In this document: piece after piece, positions 33,582 through 43,530 of the stretch
Layout of the letters: every line of letters begins with the position of its first letter
How positions within the stretch are numbered: the stretch's first letter is position 1
Source of the DNA: a virus
Virus record (IMG/VR): IMGVR_UViG_3300036770_004568
Coordinates: 18,611-82,610 of that record
Length of the DNA stretch: 64,000 bases
Reading direction: 5' to 3' (one strand)
The notes under the pieces: model-generated
Seen by the model: the letters and a program-made list of their open reading frames with translations, nothing else
Databases searched by the model: none
Told to the model about the DNA's origin: nothing
Translations under genes and position numbers: made by a program

Positions 33582-33604
33582 ACCATGTCTTGATCTATTG
33601 TTCT

Positions 33605-33610
33605 ATTCTA
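33605..33610 (-). promoter_or_regulatory. TAGAAT promoter element (minus strand)
   Basis: TAGAATAG on the minus strand, 23 bases upstream of the 33081-33581 gene start. It is part of the repeated set. Confidence 0.5.
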
Positions 33611-33620
33611 TCGCGACCTA

Positions 33621-36410
33621 TCAGCAGAGCCGATAACTCACAAATGTATTCGCCGCTGTTCTGCGGGATGCAAACCGCGCTGATGTTCCTGCGGCTACGG
33701 TACGTGAACCAATCAATGTATGACCTGTTCCATCGTTTACGGTGACTGCATTGGTGGCACCAGTATTAACCACACTCCATTCAAATGTCATATTGGCGTA
33801 GACATTAATGAATCCAGCCTCGGTTAGTGTGCCGGTTGGTAGCGTCATGGTGACAGGCGATGCTGTAGTGCTGGTGATAATCCCAGTTTTTAAATTATCA
33901 ATACTTAGCGTGGCCGTTGCGTCAACAGCAGCAGGAGCAACTTGGGCATAAGTCTGTATCCCTTCATTGCTAATGCGGAACCGCTCCACACTGTCAATCT
34001 TGACTGTCAGTGGCTTGCCAACTTCTAATCCAGTGGTGCTGTTCCATAGCAAGTTGGCATCACCCGCTTGTGCACCACTCAGGTTGTAGGTCAGTTGGCC
34101 GCTCGCCCCAGCGACCAGGGCCACGGTGCCCGAGGCGTCGGGGAACGAAATCGTCCGATTGGCAGTGGCTGTGACCGTCTGAAGTGTGGTGGTAAAGCTT
34201 GCTCCATCACTGAGGTTGACATCCTTATACGCCACCAGATTGCCAGTGGCATCAATCTCACAGGCCGCTACACCCGCCGTACTAAAGCCAATGCGATTGG
34301 CACCAGGGCTGTAGATACCGGTATCGGTGTCAGTTCCTGGATAGATCGAGGGCAGGGCTGCAGTCCCAAGCGGAATGCTGAGGCGTCCTGTGGCACTGAT
34401 GTTGAAGACGCTGGTGCCATTGACTTGCGCATCCAGCAGCCGTCCTGTGAACCCTGAAGCGGCATTGATTCCAAGGCCTGTGCCACTGGTGCTCCAAGCG
34501 GTGCTGGTGGTGCCAAAGGGTTCCAGGAGCAGTTGGGGTTTGGTGGTCGTGGTTGTACCGCCTGTGAACCACGCTCCAGTGACCTGCAGACCTGGTATGG
34601 AGTCCGTACCGGCTCCCGTGATGGCAGCAATTCCAGCACTGATGGCTGTGGCGTCTTGGAACGCCATGGAGCCCAGGTAGCCATTGAGCGGAATCTGGTT
34701 GGGTGCCGTACCGATGTCTGCACTGGAAACCACCAGATGCTGAACCCCGTTGACGGTCTCCGAGATCGTGCCATTAACCACCAAGGCAGAGCTATTGGTG
34801 TTGGTGGTCGTGCCAATGAGAACACGTCCTGTACTGTCAATTCTTAGACGTTCCGTGGGGAACAGCGCTCCAGATGCCGTAGTTTGAAGAATGAGCCGCC
34901 CTGGCATACTGGTAGAGCTTGGTGTTCCATCTGATTCACAGAGGATTGCTCCAACGACACTATTGATGTCCGTACCATTGGCACCATAATACTGAATGGC
35001 ACCAATTACATCATTTGACTGTACAATCGCATTGCTTCCTGTAGTCGTCCCCCTTGACTTACCAAGATTTATAGTCGCCCCAAATGTGTCATTTGTATTT
35101 CTGATTATGGAAGCACTGGATGTTCCTGCATCTGTTCCTTCAACTTGTAGAACTCTTGTTACACCAGCTTGCCGTGCTGTGCTAATTCCAATCAGAAGCC
35201 TTCCAGAACTATCAAACCTTGCCTTTTCCGACCCTCCATTAGCAAAGATAAAGTTGTTGCTAGCAAAATAAGAGTCTGCTGTTCCTGCACCATAAAAGTT
35301 CCATCGATTGGTTCCAGCATCAATATTGCTTACAAATCCATAGTTATTTGTTGCTCCAGTTAGACCTGATGCAAAAAATCCTCTTTGTGTTGTAATTGTA
35401 GCCCCTGCTCCGAATGCTCCTGGCTGTGATGCACTAAAATGATTAAAACTCGGGACTGTATATGATCCTGCGCTTGCATACGCAAGGGATCCAAACGACA
35501 CATGCTGGATTGTGGTATTTGCATTGACACTTCCGCGCCAGACTATTCCATTTGAATATCCACTTGAAGCGGCTGTCACTCTTACTGTAACTCTGTCTGC
35601 AGGATCAGCAGCTCCTGCTATTCCAATTCGCCCTTGGTTGTCAATTCGTAATCGTTCAGATGGAGATGATGATCCATCTGCAGAAGTACTAAAAACAATG
35701 CGTCCAGGCATTGATCCAGTACCGGGTGTTCCATCTATTTCTCCGCCAATTCTTGCTGCACGTAGATGGGTAGCGCCATCTGATGCTGTAAAGAAGATTG
35801 ATCCTGCAACATCATTATTGACGGCAGTAGCATGACCGTTAATTGTTGTTGTATTGCTACGACCAAGCTGAAGTGTACCTCCACCGTTGGCTGCTGTATT
35901 AAACAGCATGGCTGACAGCGTTGATCCTGCATATGAGATACTTGATAGTTGAACACTTGGTTGATATACCGCTCCATCACCAGCAGGTACACTAGCAACA
36001 GCTGTTGTTCCAATTAAAATCCTTCCAAAATTATCAATACGGACCCTTTCTGCTCCTGCAGTCGACAATGACAGGATGTCAGCACTTGGACTAAATAGTC
36101 CCGTATTTGGATCGTCTACAAACGCTAATGCGGGAAGCAGTGCAGTGCCAAGTGACTTGATTTCAACCTGTCCATTGCTGTCAATCAGCAGTCTCTGAAC
36201 ACCTGCTGTGCTAATGGCTAGCTGATCTGCTCCAGGGCTATAGAGTCCTGTATTGCGATCTCCAGTGATATAAAGGCTTGGCAGTGCAGCAGTACCAAGA
36301 CCCAGTCCTAGAGGATGAATTGCATCGGCGTTCTGGAACGCAAGAGTTCCAAGCATCCCATTGGTTGGGACTTGGTTGAAATCAGTACCAATGAGAAGCT
36401 TTTGAGGCAT
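33621..36410 (-). CDS. Long tail fibre protein with repeated beta motifs
   Basis: The protein has 929 residues. It is built of repeats of the type GIYSPGANRIGFSTAGV / LRIDSTGRVLIGTT (at about residues 55, 100, 255, 400, 530 and 700). These are short beta-helix or triple-beta-spiral-like units typical of long fibres. The C-terminus (VNDGTGHTLIGSRTVAAG..) may be the trimerising tip. A ~250-residue part (about 525-790) is almost identical to a part of the 1717-residue fibre. No intramolecular chaperone (S74) motif is visible. Confidence 0.75.
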   Translation of the reverse strand: MPQKLLIGTDFNQVPTNGMLGTLAFQNADAIHPLGLGLGTAALPSLYITGDRNTGLYSPGADQLAISTAGVQRLLIDSNGQVEIKSLGTALLPALAFVDDPNTGLFSPSADILSLSTAGAERVRIDNFGRILIGTTAVASVPAGDGAVYQPSVQLSSISYAGSTLSAMLFNTAANGGGTLQLGRSNTTTINGHATAVNNDVAGSIFFTASDGATHLRAARIGGEIDGTPGTGSMPGRIVFSTSADGSSSPSERLRIDNQGRIGIAGAADPADRVTVRVTAASSGYSNGIVWRGSVNANTTIQHVSFGSLAYASAGSYTVPSFNHFSASQPGAFGAGATITTQRGFFASGLTGATNNYGFVSNIDAGTNRWNFYGAGTADSYFASNNFIFANGGSEKARFDSSGRLLIGISTARQAGVTRVLQVEGTDAGTSSASIIRNTNDTFGATINLGKSRGTTTGSNAIVQSNDVIGAIQYYGANGTDINSVVGAILCESDGTPSSTSMPGRLILQTTASGALFPTERLRIDSTGRVLIGTTTNTNSSALVVNGTISETVNGVQHLVVSSADIGTAPNQIPLNGYLGSMAFQDATAISAGIAAITGAGTDSIPGLQVTGAWFTGGTTTTTKPQLLLEPFGTTSTAWSTSGTGLGINAASGFTGRLLDAQVNGTSVFNISATGRLSIPLGTAALPSIYPGTDTDTGIYSPGANRIGFSTAGVAACEIDATGNLVAYKDVNLSDGASFTTTLQTVTATANRTISFPDASGTVALVAGASGQLTYNLSGAQAGDANLLWNSTTGLEVGKPLTVKIDSVERFRISNEGIQTYAQVAPAAVDATATLSIDNLKTGIITSTTASPVTMTLPTGTLTEAGFINVYANMTFEWSVVNTGATNAVTVNDGTGHTLIGSRTVAAGTSARFASRRTAANTFVSYRLC
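34050..34830 (-). repeat. ~780-bp direct repeat, copy 1 (within the 929-residue fibre)
   Basis: This block matches 38230-39010 at high nucleotide identity. It encodes the VNGTISETVNGVQHLVVSS to ISFPDASGT region in both fibres. The repeats are about 4.2 kb apart in the same orientation. Confidence 0.85.
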
Positions 36411-36557
36411 GCTAGTTCACTCCTGCTCGAACACAACACAGATTCAACTGATTGACCAATCGCTGAAATCCTGAAGTACGCACTTCATTACTATAGTTTA
36501 AGATGACTTCCGTCACTTTACTGTCACCAAGGCTAACCAATCTCATTTTCTATCATC

Positions 36558-39500
36558 CTATTGTGTTAGAGCCTGCAAGGTTGCATTAGGCAGGCGGGCT
36601 GGCCAGTAGGTTATGCGGCGAATGGTACCATTTGCAAATGTAGACGTACCTTGGAAGCTACCAATAAATAAACGGCTCTGACTTACAGGCATGGTGCAGG
36701 TTGCATCAATACCAATAGCTGATGAATTTACTTGTATAGCTGCGTTATTAAGCTGATTAGTCAGGGCTGCTTTATAGGCTGTCATAGAAGGATCGCCTAG
36801 GCTTGCACCGCTTCCAACGCCAACAACCTGTACCCCTCCTGACCAAGAACTTAGAGTAGGTATACCGCTAAGACCTCTAAGCTCCCATCTGTTATTAAGA
36901 GTCGAGTCATCAAACATAAACACGCGTCCCCCAGATTTAATGCTTGCCACATCAGCAAACACCGTCCCCTCATCCTGCCTATACCACGAACTGAAATTCG
37001 TCCCGGAAATCGACGCGACATCAGCCGTGCGCGTCGCGGCGGTGCCGGTGGTGGGGATGTAAGACGTGGGGAATGCTCCGGCTTCTAGTTGGGCGCCCCA
37101 GATGAAGAGGCCACTGGTTCCATCTCCGGTGGTGTTGTTGACGACTTGTGCTCTGAGTCCCGTCTCAGATCCTGTAGTCGCCGTGATGCTAAACCTTACC
37201 CAACCGTCCCGAAGAAACTGAACGCTTGAGCTGAGACCTGTATATGTTCCGCCAATGAAAGATCCGCTTGTAACGCCAGTGGTAAGGTCTACGATTAAAT
37301 CCGCCCTGTTTCCTGAATTGGCAGGATCTCGCAGGATCAATCTAAATGCAGAATGCTCTTTTGCCTTCCCGTAGCAGGAAAGCGTGTACTGGACAGGTGA
37401 GGCTGCTTTTACCAGATCTTGATTTAATGCGCCATTCGCAGCCAGATTTGATGGGATAAGCAAGTCGGCAGTAGTCTGTCCGTCTGGCGCTATCGTTGCG
37501 TTTTGCGTTACCGTTGCAGTTGCTTTTACCCAACTCGCATTGTCAAACTCTTCACTCCTAAGCAGCAAATTCTGCCGCTGCTCCTCGACCAACAACCCCA
37601 GGCACTCGCCCGTGAGCGGGTTGTGGCCAAAGCGTGGTTCATCAATTGACGCTGTACGAAGCACTCCCTGTGAATCGGTATACGTTCCTTCACTTGCACG
37701 AGTAAATGCAATCCGTGGATCCAGACTTTTGGTTTGTGCAAAAGCCAGATCCAGCGTGGGCCTGATGGTCGGGAAATTATTCTCGATGGTTGGGTTGCCG
37801 TCCAGACTGCCAATTGTGAATTTCTGCGTTCCAGCTGTGGTCAGTGCGACTTGATCCCCACCAGGGCTATACAGTCCTGTGTTGGTATCCGTTCCTGGAT
37901 AGATCGATGGCAAAGCTGCTGTTCCCAGCGGAATACTCAGTCGTCCTGTGGCATCAACATTAAAGACGCTCGTCCCATTACTCTGGAGATCAATCAGTCG
38001 CCCCGTAAATCCTGAGGCAGCATTAATTCCCAGTCCTGTTCCACTGGTGCTCCAGGAGTTGCTTGTTGCTCCTGCAGGTTCAATCAGGACTTCTGGTTTG
38101 GTGGTTGATCCTGAACCGCCCGTAAACCAAGCACCTGTGACGCTAATGGCAGGTGTACTGGCTTCGGCTGGTGAACCGACAGTGAGTTGTCTACCCAGCA
38201 GCAGACCTGTTGTGCTGCTCCATGTGAAATTGGCATCTCCGCTCTGTGCTCCTCCCAGGTTGTAGGTCACCTGGCCACTGGCACCAGCCACCAACGCAAT
38301 TGTTCCTGAGGCGTCAGGGAAGGAAATCGTGCGGTTGGCCGTGGCCGTGACGGTCTGCAGCGTCGTGGTGAAGCTGGCACCATCACTCAAGCTGATGTCC
38401 TTGTAGGCCACCAACGTGCCATCGGCAGCCACTTCAGACGCCAGGACGCCTGACGTACTAAAGCCAATGCGGTTGGCACCAGGGCTGTAAATGCCTGTAT
38501 CTGTATCGCTGCCAGGGAAAATTGAAGGCAGAGCAGCGGTACCCAGTGGGATGCTTAGGCGTCCACTAGAGGTGATGTGCAGCAAGCTGGTCCCATTGAC
38601 TTGGGCATCCAGTAACCGCCCTGCAAAACCTGAAACAGCATTGATGCCCAGTCCTGTGCCGCTAGCACTCCAGCCCGTGCTGGTGGTGCCAAACGGTTCG
38701 ATCAGCAGTTGCGGTTTGGTGGTGGTTGAACTGCCGCCTGTGAACCAGGTCCCCGTGATCTGCGTACTAGGAATAGAGTCCGTGCCAGCCCCGGTGACGG
38801 CCAGGATCCCGACGCTGACAGCCACGGAATCTTGGAACGCCATCGATCCCAGATAGCCATTGAGCGGGATTTGGTTGGGTGCTGTACCAATGTCGGCACT
38901 AGAGACCACCAGGTGTTGAACGCCATTGACGGTCTCGGAGATCGTGCCATTGACCACCAGCGCAGAGTTGTTGGTGTTTGTGGTTGTGCCAATCAGGACA
39001 GAGCCAGAGTTGGTAATCCGCAGCCGCTCTACAGGAGCTCCTGATCCTGCTGGCGTGGTGCTGAAGATCAGGCGCCCTGGCATGACTCCAGTACTTGGGG
39101 TTGCATCCACTTCACAGAAAATGGCGCCACCTGAAATCAGTCCTGCTGCTCCATCAGCGCCTTTGAAGTCGATGTAGCCAAGATCATCACCACTGGCAAC
39201 GAGTGTATTGACACCAAGAGATCCACGACTCTTAGAGAAAGTCAGAAGACCTGGGTTGATATTGTTACTGAACTGGGCAATGGCAATTGCTGAACCAGAG
39301 GTTGTTCCAACTTCCAGTGGATGACTGTTGAAAGCCGCCGCCAGGCCAACCAACAGGCGCCCAGAGCTGTCAACACGCAGGCGCTCGGTACTTGCAGTAG
39401 AGATTCCAACTGTATTCGTTGCAGGCAAGAACAGTCCATTCGTCGGCACTGTTGCTGAACTTGGGATCAGGCTAGCTCCGGTGATTGTTCCTGTTGTAAC

Positions 39501-41711
39501 AACAGCCTGAGAACCAAAGTTGGGTGAGATCTTTGTGCCTGCAATCGCTGCGGCAGCATTGACATCAGCATTAACAATGACACCGGCGGCAATGGCTGTG
39601 GTAATGGAGGCACCACTGGTCAGATCACTGTTGACCGTTCCTGTGATATCTCCAGTTAGGGCAAACGTCCTAGCGCTAGACAGTGCCGTGGCGGATGTGG
39701 CATTGCCACTCAACGTTCCAACGCTCAGCGTATCGGTTGAGGGATTGTAGAACAGTCGATTGGCATTGGTAACAACATAGACAGGGGACGATCCTGCCGT
39801 ATTGTTATCTGCTCCAAACAGTACGCGATAGAAGTTGTTATTGGCTGTGGTAACTTCAGTTCGATTAACGTTGCTTGCTAGTGTCGCCGTTGATGCATTA
39901 CCACTTAATGCGGCAGTAATGGTTCCAGCAGCAAAGTTGCCTGATGCATCCCGAGCCACAACCTTGGAGGCCGTGTTCGTTGTCGTTGCATCAACCGCCC
40001 AGGTTGTCGCAGCAGATCCATTGAAGTTATTTCCAGTAAGATATGCCCCTCGCGTGAGCGTCTGAGTGGTATTGGCAGTAATGGTGATATCAGCCGTGCC
40101 ATTAAACGACACGCCATTGATCAGACGTGCTGTTTGCAGTGCAGTTGCCGTTGATGCATTACCTCCCAATGAACCACTGATGGGAGAGAGGAAGGTCTTC
40201 ACTCCAGCAAAGGTCTGGGTGTCTGTCGTCACTACACCCGAGTTGGTTCCAGATGCTGCGGGAATGGCGGCGCCCGTTCCAGTTGATGAGTTGATAGTGG
40301 GACCTGTGGTTGTCCCACTGCTAAAGCTCAGGTTGGTTCCAGGGACGTTAACGGTGAAAGTGGCGTTTGTTCCCTGGTTGGCTGTCCATGTCTGAGAACC
40401 AGTGGCAATCCCTGTTGCATTGAGTGTCAGAGTTGCATTGTTGACACCAATGTCAGACAAGCTCCAGGAATAGGTTGTAGAGCCATTGACAGATCGCGTC
40501 GTGCTACCAATGGTGATATTGCGTGCCGTACCCCAAATTGCCGTTGTAATATCGGTTGAGCCATTAAAGCTTGTGCCATTAATCTCCCGAGCTGTTGCCA
40601 GGGTAACGGCCGTCTGCGCAGCTAGTTCAGCCGTGGTCCAAGTGACATTAGCGGATCCATCAACAGCTTTGGCTGTACCACCAATACTGATCGTTCTGGA
40701 TGTACCCCAGCTTAATGTTGTGATGTTTCCAGAACCATCAAAGCTGGTTCCATTGATCAGGCGCGGCGTCTGAAGCGTGGTTGCCGTGGATGCATTCCCT
40801 ACCAGTGCAGCGGTAACTGTTCCTGCAGTAAAGTTGCCAGATGCATCCCGCAGAACAATAGTACTGGGTGTGTTAGCCGCTGTTGAATTAACACTGATGA
40901 CCGGATTACCACCAACAGCTGTACCATTGACAACACTAATCCCGTCCCCGCTAACTGTTATCTCACGAGTGATGATGGTGTCTGCAGCACTGCGAACAAT
41001 CAGACCCGTGGTCGCTAGGTTGTGAAACGCAGAAGCCTGTCCCGTTAGGCTCAGCGTCCAGGCACGACTTGCTGACAGATCCAGTCCTGTCGCACCGCCG
41101 CTCAATCCATTGGTGGTGGTGATACCAAGGGTGCGCGCAGTTGGCACCATGGTTCCAGCCACAAGACTGGTCGTACCATCTGCAATAATCAGTCTGCGGT
41201 TACCGCTTAGACTTTCTGTATTGACATCAACGTAGTAGTTGTTATTAGAGTTATAGATCCGCAGTCCATTAGCTGATGCTCGGATCTGAACGACTCCAGC
41301 CGTATTAAAGATGAGCGAGCCCGTGCCACTTGGTGCAACAGTAATGTTTTGATTGGTTCCGCCCGCACTCAGAGAGATCGGACCCGAAGAGATAATATCT
41401 CGAACTGAGAGCTGTGTGCCATCATCAATCCGAACAATACTGGCGTTGTCTAGCGTGTTACCAGTAATCCGATTGACGCGAACAACGTTGAAGTATCCTT
41501 CCTGGATTGCATTAGGACCCTGGACAAGGTAAATACCTTCCCCTTCAGCCGACAGCTGATTGTTGATGAATTGGAAAAGGGTACCAAGATCTAGTCTCTT
41601 GTTGCGATCACCGACTTGCGGCTCATTTTGATCAACAAGCAGCAAGAGGTTGTTACTGCGAACCGCAGTAATGTCTATAAGTGGAAGATCTGATACCCTC
41701 TTGTCCGCCAT
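36558..41711 (-). CDS. Very long tail fibre with C-terminal spike domain
   Basis: The protein has 1717 residues. The N-terminus MADKRVSDLPLIDITAVRSN followed by NNLLLLVDQ is a fibre attachment segment. The middle is repetitive: NASTATTLQTPRLINGTSFDGSG-type units repeat about four times, followed by GIYSPGANRIGF/LSIPLGTAALPS units shared with the 929-residue protein. The last ~380 residues start with FPTIRPTLDLAFAQTKSLDPR and form a full spike-type domain like the 30587 protein. It thus fuses fibre shaft and spike head. It has its own TAGAAT at 41738. It probably forms a distal, receptor-binding fibre. Confidence 0.8.
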   Translation of the reverse strand: MADKRVSDLPLIDITAVRSNNLLLLVDQNEPQVGDRNKRLDLGTLFQFINNQLSAEGEGIYLVQGPNAIQEGYFNVVRVNRITGNTLDNASIVRIDDGTQLSVRDIISSGPISLSAGGTNQNITVAPSGTGSLIFNTAGVVQIRASANGLRIYNSNNNYYVDVNTESLSGNRRLIIADGTTSLVAGTMVPTARTLGITTTNGLSGGATGLDLSASRAWTLSLTGQASAFHNLATTGLIVRSAADTIITREITVSGDGISVVNGTAVGGNPVISVNSTAANTPSTIVLRDASGNFTAGTVTAALVGNASTATTLQTPRLINGTSFDGSGNITTLSWGTSRTISIGGTAKAVDGSANVTWTTAELAAQTAVTLATAREINGTSFNGSTDITTAIWGTARNITIGSTTRSVNGSTTYSWSLSDIGVNNATLTLNATGIATGSQTWTANQGTNATFTVNVPGTNLSFSSGTTTGPTINSSTGTGAAIPAASGTNSGVVTTDTQTFAGVKTFLSPISGSLGGNASTATALQTARLINGVSFNGTADITITANTTQTLTRGAYLTGNNFNGSAATTWAVDATTTNTASKVVARDASGNFAAGTITAALSGNASTATLASNVNRTEVTTANNNFYRVLFGADNNTAGSSPVYVVTNANRLFYNPSTDTLSVGTLSGNATSATALSSARTFALTGDITGTVNSDLTSGASITTAIAAGVIVNADVNAAAAIAGTKISPNFGSQAVVTTGTITGASLIPSSATVPTNGLFLPATNTVGISTASTERLRVDSSGRLLVGLAAAFNSHPLEVGTTSGSAIAIAQFSNNINPGLLTFSKSRGSLGVNTLVASGDDLGYIDFKGADGAAGLISGGAIFCEVDATPSTGVMPGRLIFSTTPAGSGAPVERLRITNSGSVLIGTTTNTNNSALVVNGTISETVNGVQHLVVSSADIGTAPNQIPLNGYLGSMAFQDSVAVSVGILAVTGAGTDSIPSTQITGTWFTGGSSTTTKPQLLIEPFGTTSTGWSASGTGLGINAVSGFAGRLLDAQVNGTSLLHITSSGRLSIPLGTAALPSIFPGSDTDTGIYSPGANRIGFSTSGVLASEVAADGTLVAYKDISLSDGASFTTTLQTVTATANRTISFPDASGTIALVAGASGQVTYNLGGAQSGDANFTWSSTTGLLLGRQLTVGSPAEASTPAISVTGAWFTGGSGSTTKPEVLIEPAGATSNSWSTSGTGLGINAASGFTGRLIDLQSNGTSVFNVDATGRLSIPLGTAALPSIYPGTDTNTGLYSPGGDQVALTTAGTQKFTIGSLDGNPTIENNFPTIRPTLDLAFAQTKSLDPRIAFTRASEGTYTDSQGVLRTASIDEPRFGHNPLTGECLGLLVEEQRQNLLLRSEEFDNASWVKATATVTQNATIAPDGQTTADLLIPSNLAANGALNQDLVKAASPVQYTLSCYGKAKEHSAFRLILRDPANSGNRADLIVDLTTGVTSGSFIGGTYTGLSSSVQFLRDGWVRFSITATTGSETGLRAQVVNNTTGDGTSGLFIWGAQLEAGAFPTSYIPTTGTAATRTADVASISGTNFSSWYRQDEGTVFADVASIKSGGRVFMFDDSTLNNRWELRGLSGIPTLSSWSGGVQVVGVGSGASLGDPSMTAYKAALTNQLNNAAIQVNSSAIGIDATCTMPVSQSRLFIGSFQGTSTFANGTIRRITYWPARLPNATLQALTQ
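38230..39010 (-). repeat. ~780-bp direct repeat, copy 2 (within the 1717-residue fibre)
   Basis: This is the counterpart of 34050-34830. The paired copies could recombine and delete or exchange the intervening fibre sequence. Confidence 0.85.
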
Positions 41712-41737
41712 TAAAGACTATGCGCCCCTAATGCATT

Positions 41738-41743
41738 ATTCTA
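41738..41743 (-). promoter_or_regulatory. TAGAAT promoter element (minus strand)
   Basis: TAGAATAA on the minus strand, 26 bases upstream of the 1717-residue fibre start. It is part of the repeated set. Confidence 0.5.
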
Positions 41744-41750
41744 CTTCAAC

Positions 41751-42209
41751 TCAACGTCGCCATTCGATATTTACCACCGGCTTAGGTGCAATGCTCCACA
41801 GAGCTTGAACACCACTGACTGTGAGTACAGCGGCCAAAAACAAGACTCCAACTTCAGCAATTGTCAGACTCCGGCGAACCACTTGCACTTGGGGCGTTGC
41901 AGAAGGCATTACATTCTGCTGCAGATATTGAGCTACAGGATCAGCTGCAGGAGCCTCAGGTTCTGGTGCAATTGCAACTTGTTCTTGCTGTTGAGGAACA
42001 GGATACGGCATCGCAGGTTGTTGAGCCGGAATGCTGTATTGAGGAGTGGGTTGATAGTTCATCAGCTTTGACCTTTGATCCAAAATATTGTTAAACTGTT
42101 CAGAGATACCATTGGAGTAATTCACATTCTTCATGGTTTCAGGATTGGGTTGACCAGGAACACCGGGCATCTTTGGCACTTCAAAAGGCATCTTTAGAGC
42201 GCTGTTCAT
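41751..42209 (-). CDS. Pro/Gln-rich protein with a C-terminal membrane helix
   Basis: I prefer the start MNSALKMPFEVPKMPG at 42209 over the codon nine bases upstream. The product is 152 residues. The first ~100 are low-complexity Pro/Gln/Ala (AQQPAMPYPVPQQQEQ). A single membrane helix lies near the end (IAEVGVLFLAAVLTVSGVQALW), then a short tail. The layout resembles tail-anchored or virion-membrane proteins. No family is recognised. It is divergent from the plus-strand HTH operon, with 30 bases between starts. Confidence 0.55.
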   Translation of the reverse strand: MNSALKMPFEVPKMPGVPGQPNPETMKNVNYSNGISEQFNNILDQRSKLMNYQPTPQYSIPAQQPAMPYPVPQQQEQVAIAPEPEAPAADPVAQYLQQNVMPSATPQVQVVRRSLTIAEVGVLFLAAVLTVSGVQALWSIAPKPVVNIEWRR

Positions 42210-42239
42210 CGTGAGCACAGATTTTTCTCAAGTATAGCA

Positions 42240-42671
42240 ATGTCAGACGGAATAGTTTCAGCCATTGACAGGCTCAGCAAAGAAGTGGCCACACTCAATC
42301 GGACCATGCTCGCCATCTGGTCTTTGATTGACAATGAAGAAACAGCCCATGTCCCAGCAGGCATGGCTGATGAATACATCTCTATTGATGAATGTGCGCG
42401 TCGGCTAGAGATCTCAGAGCAGACCATCCGCAACTGGATTACCCAAGGCAAGAAAGGTGAGCTGGGCTGGGTCGAGGGTGTGCACTACATCATCCTCCCC
42501 AGTGGACAGAAACGGGGATCAACCCGTTCCCGCTCGCACGTGCGTATCCCCTGGAACACGGTGATTCAAGACATGGTGATCCGTAAGCAAAACCGCAAGC
42601 TGGGTCTCAAGGACATCCAACAAGTCCTTGCCCCCCGCAATCACAGCGAGCACAAAGATCGTTTCTTCTAG
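42240..42671 (+). CDS. Helix-turn-helix DNA-binding protein (MerR/excisionase type)
   Basis: The protein has 143 residues. A short coiled N-terminus (IDRLSKEVATLNRTMLAIW) is followed by the HTH ISIDECARRLEISEQTIRNWI (about residues 46-66). A basic wing then follows (KRGSTRSRSHVRIPW), in the manner of MerR/Xis winged helix proteins. It heads a plus-strand operon of five genes. It is likely a transcription regulator or a small packaging-like DNA binder. Confidence 0.65.
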   Translation: MSDGIVSAIDRLSKEVATLNRTMLAIWSLIDNEETAHVPAGMADEYISIDECARRLEISEQTIRNWITQGKKGELGWVEGVHYIILPSGQKRGSTRSRSHVRIPWNTVIQDMVIRKQNRKLGLKDIQQVLAPRNHSEHKDRFF

Positions 42672-42676
42672 ACGGC

Positions 42677-43144
42677 ATGAACCGATTCAAAGACGTTGAT
42701 ATCAATAAGGTCACACTCAAGAACTATGAGTCCCTGTTGCCTGATTCCTTGATCAAACAGGTCAAGCCCTTTCTGCCGCCTGAGGGTTCCTTCAAGCTCG
42801 CCAATCTCAGACGCTACTTGCGTCTCTGCGAAGCCTATGAACAAGAAGACCCCTACGCTCACTTGAGCATGGCAAATCAAATCCGCATGGCCTATCGCTC
42901 CATGGAGCCTGCAACGCTGTGTACCAAGTTTGATCGAGCTGACATTGAGACCCGTCGCCGTTTGCGCTGCGTTGCTGAATACTTGATTCGTCAAGATGAG
43001 TTTGTGAAACTCAAGGATGAGAATGATAAGCTGGTTAAACAAAAGAGCCTCAACGGCAAGCTGGTGGTCGTCTATCAACCTCTCCCCAAGATGTTGGATG
43101 TCCTCCGCAAGCAAGGTATTGACATTCCCGAGGAGATTCCATGA
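42677..43144 (+). CDS. Hypothetical protein
   Basis: The protein has 155 residues, mainly charged helices, including a possible coiled coil at about 105-125 (RQDEFVKLKDENDKLVKQK). It has no Cys pairs or enzyme motif. It starts 5 bases after the HTH gene and overlaps the next gene by ATGA, so it is part of a coupled operon. The function is unknown. Confidence 0.6.
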   Translation: MNRFKDVDINKVTLKNYESLLPDSLIKQVKPFLPPEGSFKLANLRRYLRLCEAYEQEDPYAHLSMANQIRMAYRSMEPATLCTKFDRADIETRRRLRCVAEYLIRQDEFVKLKDENDKLVKQKSLNGKLVVVYQPLPKMLDVLRKQGIDIPEEIP

Positions 43145-43530
43145 GCTCACGACGTGAAAAACTGATTGCATCTGTTCTCAATCAAGGCTCAACCGAGCAA
43201 TCGGAAAAGTCTCTTGATACGGTTGTCAAGCTGGTTCTTGGGGATATGGGTCGCTTCTTCTATGAGTTCCACAAGGTCGATGGACCTGGAACGATGGTCA
43301 TGCAGCCCAAGAGTGAAGATGCCTCGATGTTCTACATGCCTGTAGCGGCGCTCCATGATTGGCGTGAAGACTGTCCCGATGCCGCCAAAGACATTCAACG
43401 CATCATTGAAGCTTGCATCAAAGTCGATCCTGAGGAGCAAGCGGCCTATCTGATTGTGGATGAAGATGGATTCCGCTTCTCGATTGTCGATTACAACAAG
43501 ACTGCTGAATCCAGTGTGAGTGAGAGCTGA
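43141..43530 (+). CDS. Hypothetical protein
   Basis: The protein has 129 residues. The N-terminal half is helical (REKLIASVLNQGSTEQSEKS). The C-terminal half is acidic with YLIVDEDGFRFSIVDYN. No family is recognised. ATGA and TGATG overlaps with both neighbours point to translational coupling. Confidence 0.6.
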   Translation: MSSRREKLIASVLNQGSTEQSEKSLDTVVKLVLGDMGRFFYEFHKVDGPGTMVMQPKSEDASMFYMPVAALHDWREDCPDAAKDIQRIIEACIKVDPEEQAAYLIVDEDGFRFSIVDYNKTAESSVSES

